Source of the DNA: JBMNMU01 sp050953505
GTDB lineage: Bacteria > Bacillota > Clostridia > Peptostreptococcales > Anaerovoracaceae
Length of the DNA stretch: 64,000 nucleotides
Assembly: GCA_050953505.1 (NCBI GenBank)
Contig: JBMNMU010000001.1
Location: 806,001-870,000 of the forward strand
Direction: 5' to 3'
The notes under the pieces are model-generated. The model searched no databases. It had not been told where the DNA came from and worked only from the letters and a program-made list of their open reading frames with translations. This document shows, piece after piece, positions 62,525-64,000 of the stretch (its first letter is position 1; each line of letters begins with the position of its first letter). The translations under genes were made by a program, and so were the position numbers.

Positions 62525-62845
62525 ATGATATTAAAAAAACTTATAGTGTTTTTCATGGTCATTTTTGCAGTAATTGGTTTTGTTACTGTTGATGCCGCCT
62601 ATTCGGACATGCTTGACTTAGAGGGTAAAATCGGCCTTGAAGTAAAGCGAATCGATGAGGATTACCTGTCTATGAGTATTTTTGGAAAAGTTGCAGAGAT
62701 TAATACCACTGAGGTTGCAAGAAGCTGGAATGAATTCAGTGAAACTGTGGTAGCTGGCCTTAATTCAGCAACAACGGGTATTCGCAGGCTTGCTGGAATT
62801 GAAGAAGAAAGAGATTACAGCGTTTTTCAGCTACAAATGCTGTAA
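62525..62845 (+). CDS. YqxA-like small membrane protein
   Basis: The 106-residue protein has an N-terminal hydrophobic segment and no other recognised domain. Its place between spoIIP and lepA equals that of yqxA (DUF3679) in Bacillus. ATG 62525 follows AAAAGGAAGTG. Identification rests on position and topology more than sequence. Confidence 0.65.
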   Translation: MILKKLIVFFMVIFAVIGFVTVDAAYSDMLDLEGKIGLEVKRIDEDYLSMSIFGKVAEINTTEVARSWNEFSETVVAGLNSATTGIRRLAGIEEERDYSVFQLQML

Positions 62846-62880
62846 ATTACAATGATCCACAAGAGATTCATAAGATATTC

Positions 62881-62910
62881 TTAACAACAGAGCTAAATAT
62901 ATGGTATAAT
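62881..62910 (+). promoter_or_regulatory. Candidate sigma-A promoter of lepA
   Basis: TTAACA at 62881-62886 and TATAAT at 62905-62910 are 18 bases apart, 35 bases before the lepA start. Confidence 0.5.
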
Positions 62911-62944
62911 TACTTCTGTTAATATTAAAATTTCAGGAGGAAAA

Positions 62945-64000
62945 ATGAATTCATACCAGAAATACATCAGAAACTTTTCTATTATAGCTCATATAGATCA
63001 CGGAAAATCTACTCTAGCAGACAGAATTATTGAAAATACGGGATTAGTTTCTCATCGAGAAATGAAAGAACAGTATTTAGATAACATGGATCTGGAAAGA
63101 GAAAGAGGCATTACCATTAAACTTCAAACTACCAGATTGATGTATAAAGCTAGGGATGGACAGGAATATATTTTCAACTTAATAGATACACCAGGTCACG
63201 TAGACTTTACCTATGAGGTGTCCAGGAGCCTTGCAGCTTGTGAAGGGGCTATACTTATTGTGGATGCGACTCAGGGAGTAGAGGCCCAGACCCTTGCCAA
63301 TGTTTATCTGGCTGTGGACCAAAATCTTGAAATTGTCCCAACGATAAATAAAATTGACTTACCCAGTGCTAGACCTGAGGAAGTTAAGCTAGAGATTGAA
63401 GACGTTATCGGTATTGATGCTGAAGGTGCACCTTTAATTTCTGCAAAAGAAGGCACTGGCATTGAGGATCTATTAGAAGCAATTGTAACCCAAATACCTC
63501 CTCCAACAGGAGATATTGATGGTAAACTGAAGGCTTTAATATTTGATTCTTATTATGATAACTATAGAGGTGTAGTTATTTATACACGGGTTATGGATGG
63601 GGTGATAAAAAAGGGTGATGTTATCCGCCTCATGAGTACAAAGAAAAAGTATGAAGTAACTGAAGTGGGTGTTTATTCCCCCGGACCTCTCCCAGTAGAT
63701 CAGCTGTCTGCAGGAGAAGTAGGATATATTTGTGCCAGCATCAAGCAGGTAGCTGATGCAAGGGTAGGGGATACCATTACATTAGACAATGATCCTACGG
63801 AAGAGCCTTTACCAGGCTATAAAAAAGTACAACCTATGGTTTATTGTGGTATCTATCCTGCAGAGGGCGAAAAGTATGAGAATGTGCGAGATGCTTTAGA
63901 GAAGCTTCAAGTAAACGATGCAGCCTTCCACTTTGAATCAGAAACTTCTACAGCCCTGGGATTTGGATTCCGTTGCGGCTTTCTTGGACTTTTGCATATG
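62945..64000 (+). CDS. lepA: Elongation factor 4 (LepA), 5' part
   Basis: The first 352 codons are in the window; the gene continues beyond it. G1 is AHIDHGKST, G3 is DTPGHVDF, G4 is NKIDLPSA, as in EF4 GTPases, and domain II (KGDVIRLMS) follows. The protein binds ribosomes and promotes back-translocation or initiation. ATG 62945 follows CAGGAGGAAAA. Confidence 0.97.
   Translation, partial: MNSYQKYIRNFSIIAHIDHGKSTLADRIIENTGLVSHREMKEQYLDNMDLERERGITIKLQTTRLMYKARDGQEYIFNLIDTPGHVDFTYEVSRSLAACEGAILIVDATQGVEAQTLANVYLAVDQNLEIVPTINKIDLPSARPEEVKLEIEDVIGIDAEGAPLISAKEGTGIEDLLEAIVTQIPPPTGDIDGKLKALIFDSYYDNYRGVVIYTRVMDGVIKKGDVIRLMSTKKKYEVTEVGVYSPGPLPVDQLSAGEVGYICASIKQVADARVGDTITLDNDPTEEPLPGYKKVQPMVYCGIYPAEGEKYENVRDALEKLQVNDAAFHFESETSTALGFGFRCGFLGLLHM

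Overview
The window looks like chromosome from a low-GC, anaerobic, endospore-forming Clostridia-type Firmicute. The evidence is the spore protease gpr, spoIIP, a dacF-type carboxypeptidase behind deoB and pdp (the same neighbourhood as drm-pupG-dacF in Bacillus), the gpr-spoIIP-yqxA-like-lepA order, AGGAGG-type ribosome binding sites with frequent GTG and TTG starts, a Gram-positive LPXTG surface protein, a lipoteichoic-acid-synthase relative, and anaerobic metabolism (molybdenum hydroxylase, acyl-CoA dehydrogenase, multi-[4Fe-4S] molybdoenzyme). I cannot name the species.

Layout. 1-2441: end of a xanthine-dehydrogenase-type operon ([2Fe-2S] subunit tail plus molybdenum subunit), whose 3' end is overlapped by a convergent large serine recombinase (to 3816). 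3817-4976: gene-free and repeat-rich, with a 7-bp minisatellite and four copies of a 106-bp tandem repeat. 4977-10697: acyl-CoA dehydrogenase, a universal stress protein, a cysteine-rich unknown, an ABC-F ATPase and a CoaB-like flavoprotein. 10877-14471: LTA-synthase-type sulfatase with a degenerate GDPD-like tail, convergent with a stand-alone FeoB-type membrane domain. 14651-20995: rmuC, a metallophosphoesterase, deoB, pdp, dacF. 21054-32436: a DUF3343 gene and a complete type IV pilus locus (pilC-M-N-O, three minor-pilin-like genes, two major pilins and pilD on the other strand, then pilB-pilT). 32579-37670: a sigma factor, an M29 aminopeptidase, a lipid kinase, tRNA-Ser(CGA), an AlkA-like glycosylase and endonuclease IV. 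37774-39326: an ISLre2-type insertion sequence with its target duplication. 39472-46103: ZIP transporter, a tRNA-Ser 3' remnant, an LPXTG adhesin-like protein, a DtxR-type regulator and feoAB. 46135-53878: a PucR-type regulator divergent from a five-gene molybdoenzyme operon. 54041-64000: a small unknown, deoD, acyl-CoA synthetase, LD-carboxypeptidase, M20 amidohydrolase, rpsT, gpr, spoIIP, a yqxA-like gene and the start of lepA.

The most promising uncharacterised system is the operon at 48024-53878. A cytoplasmic bis-MGD-type molybdoenzyme is followed by a DmsB-like four-cluster ferredoxin, a TorD-type chaperone and homologues of AsrA and AsrB, the electron-delivery subunits of anaerobic sulfite reductase. 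The sulfite-reducing subunit AsrC is missing. This suggests an NAD(P)H-linked soluble reductase or hydroxylase with AsrAB reused as its electron module. A perfect 22-bp palindrome with TGTGA half-sites lies upstream, at a position suited to an activator.

Other points worth attention are the pseudo-GDPD fusion on the LTA synthase, an ABC-F protein with one degenerate ATP site, the G-domain-less FeoB, the diverged tRNA-Ser 3' repeat flanking 36.0-40.4 kb, and the two tandem-repeat arrays near the recombinase.
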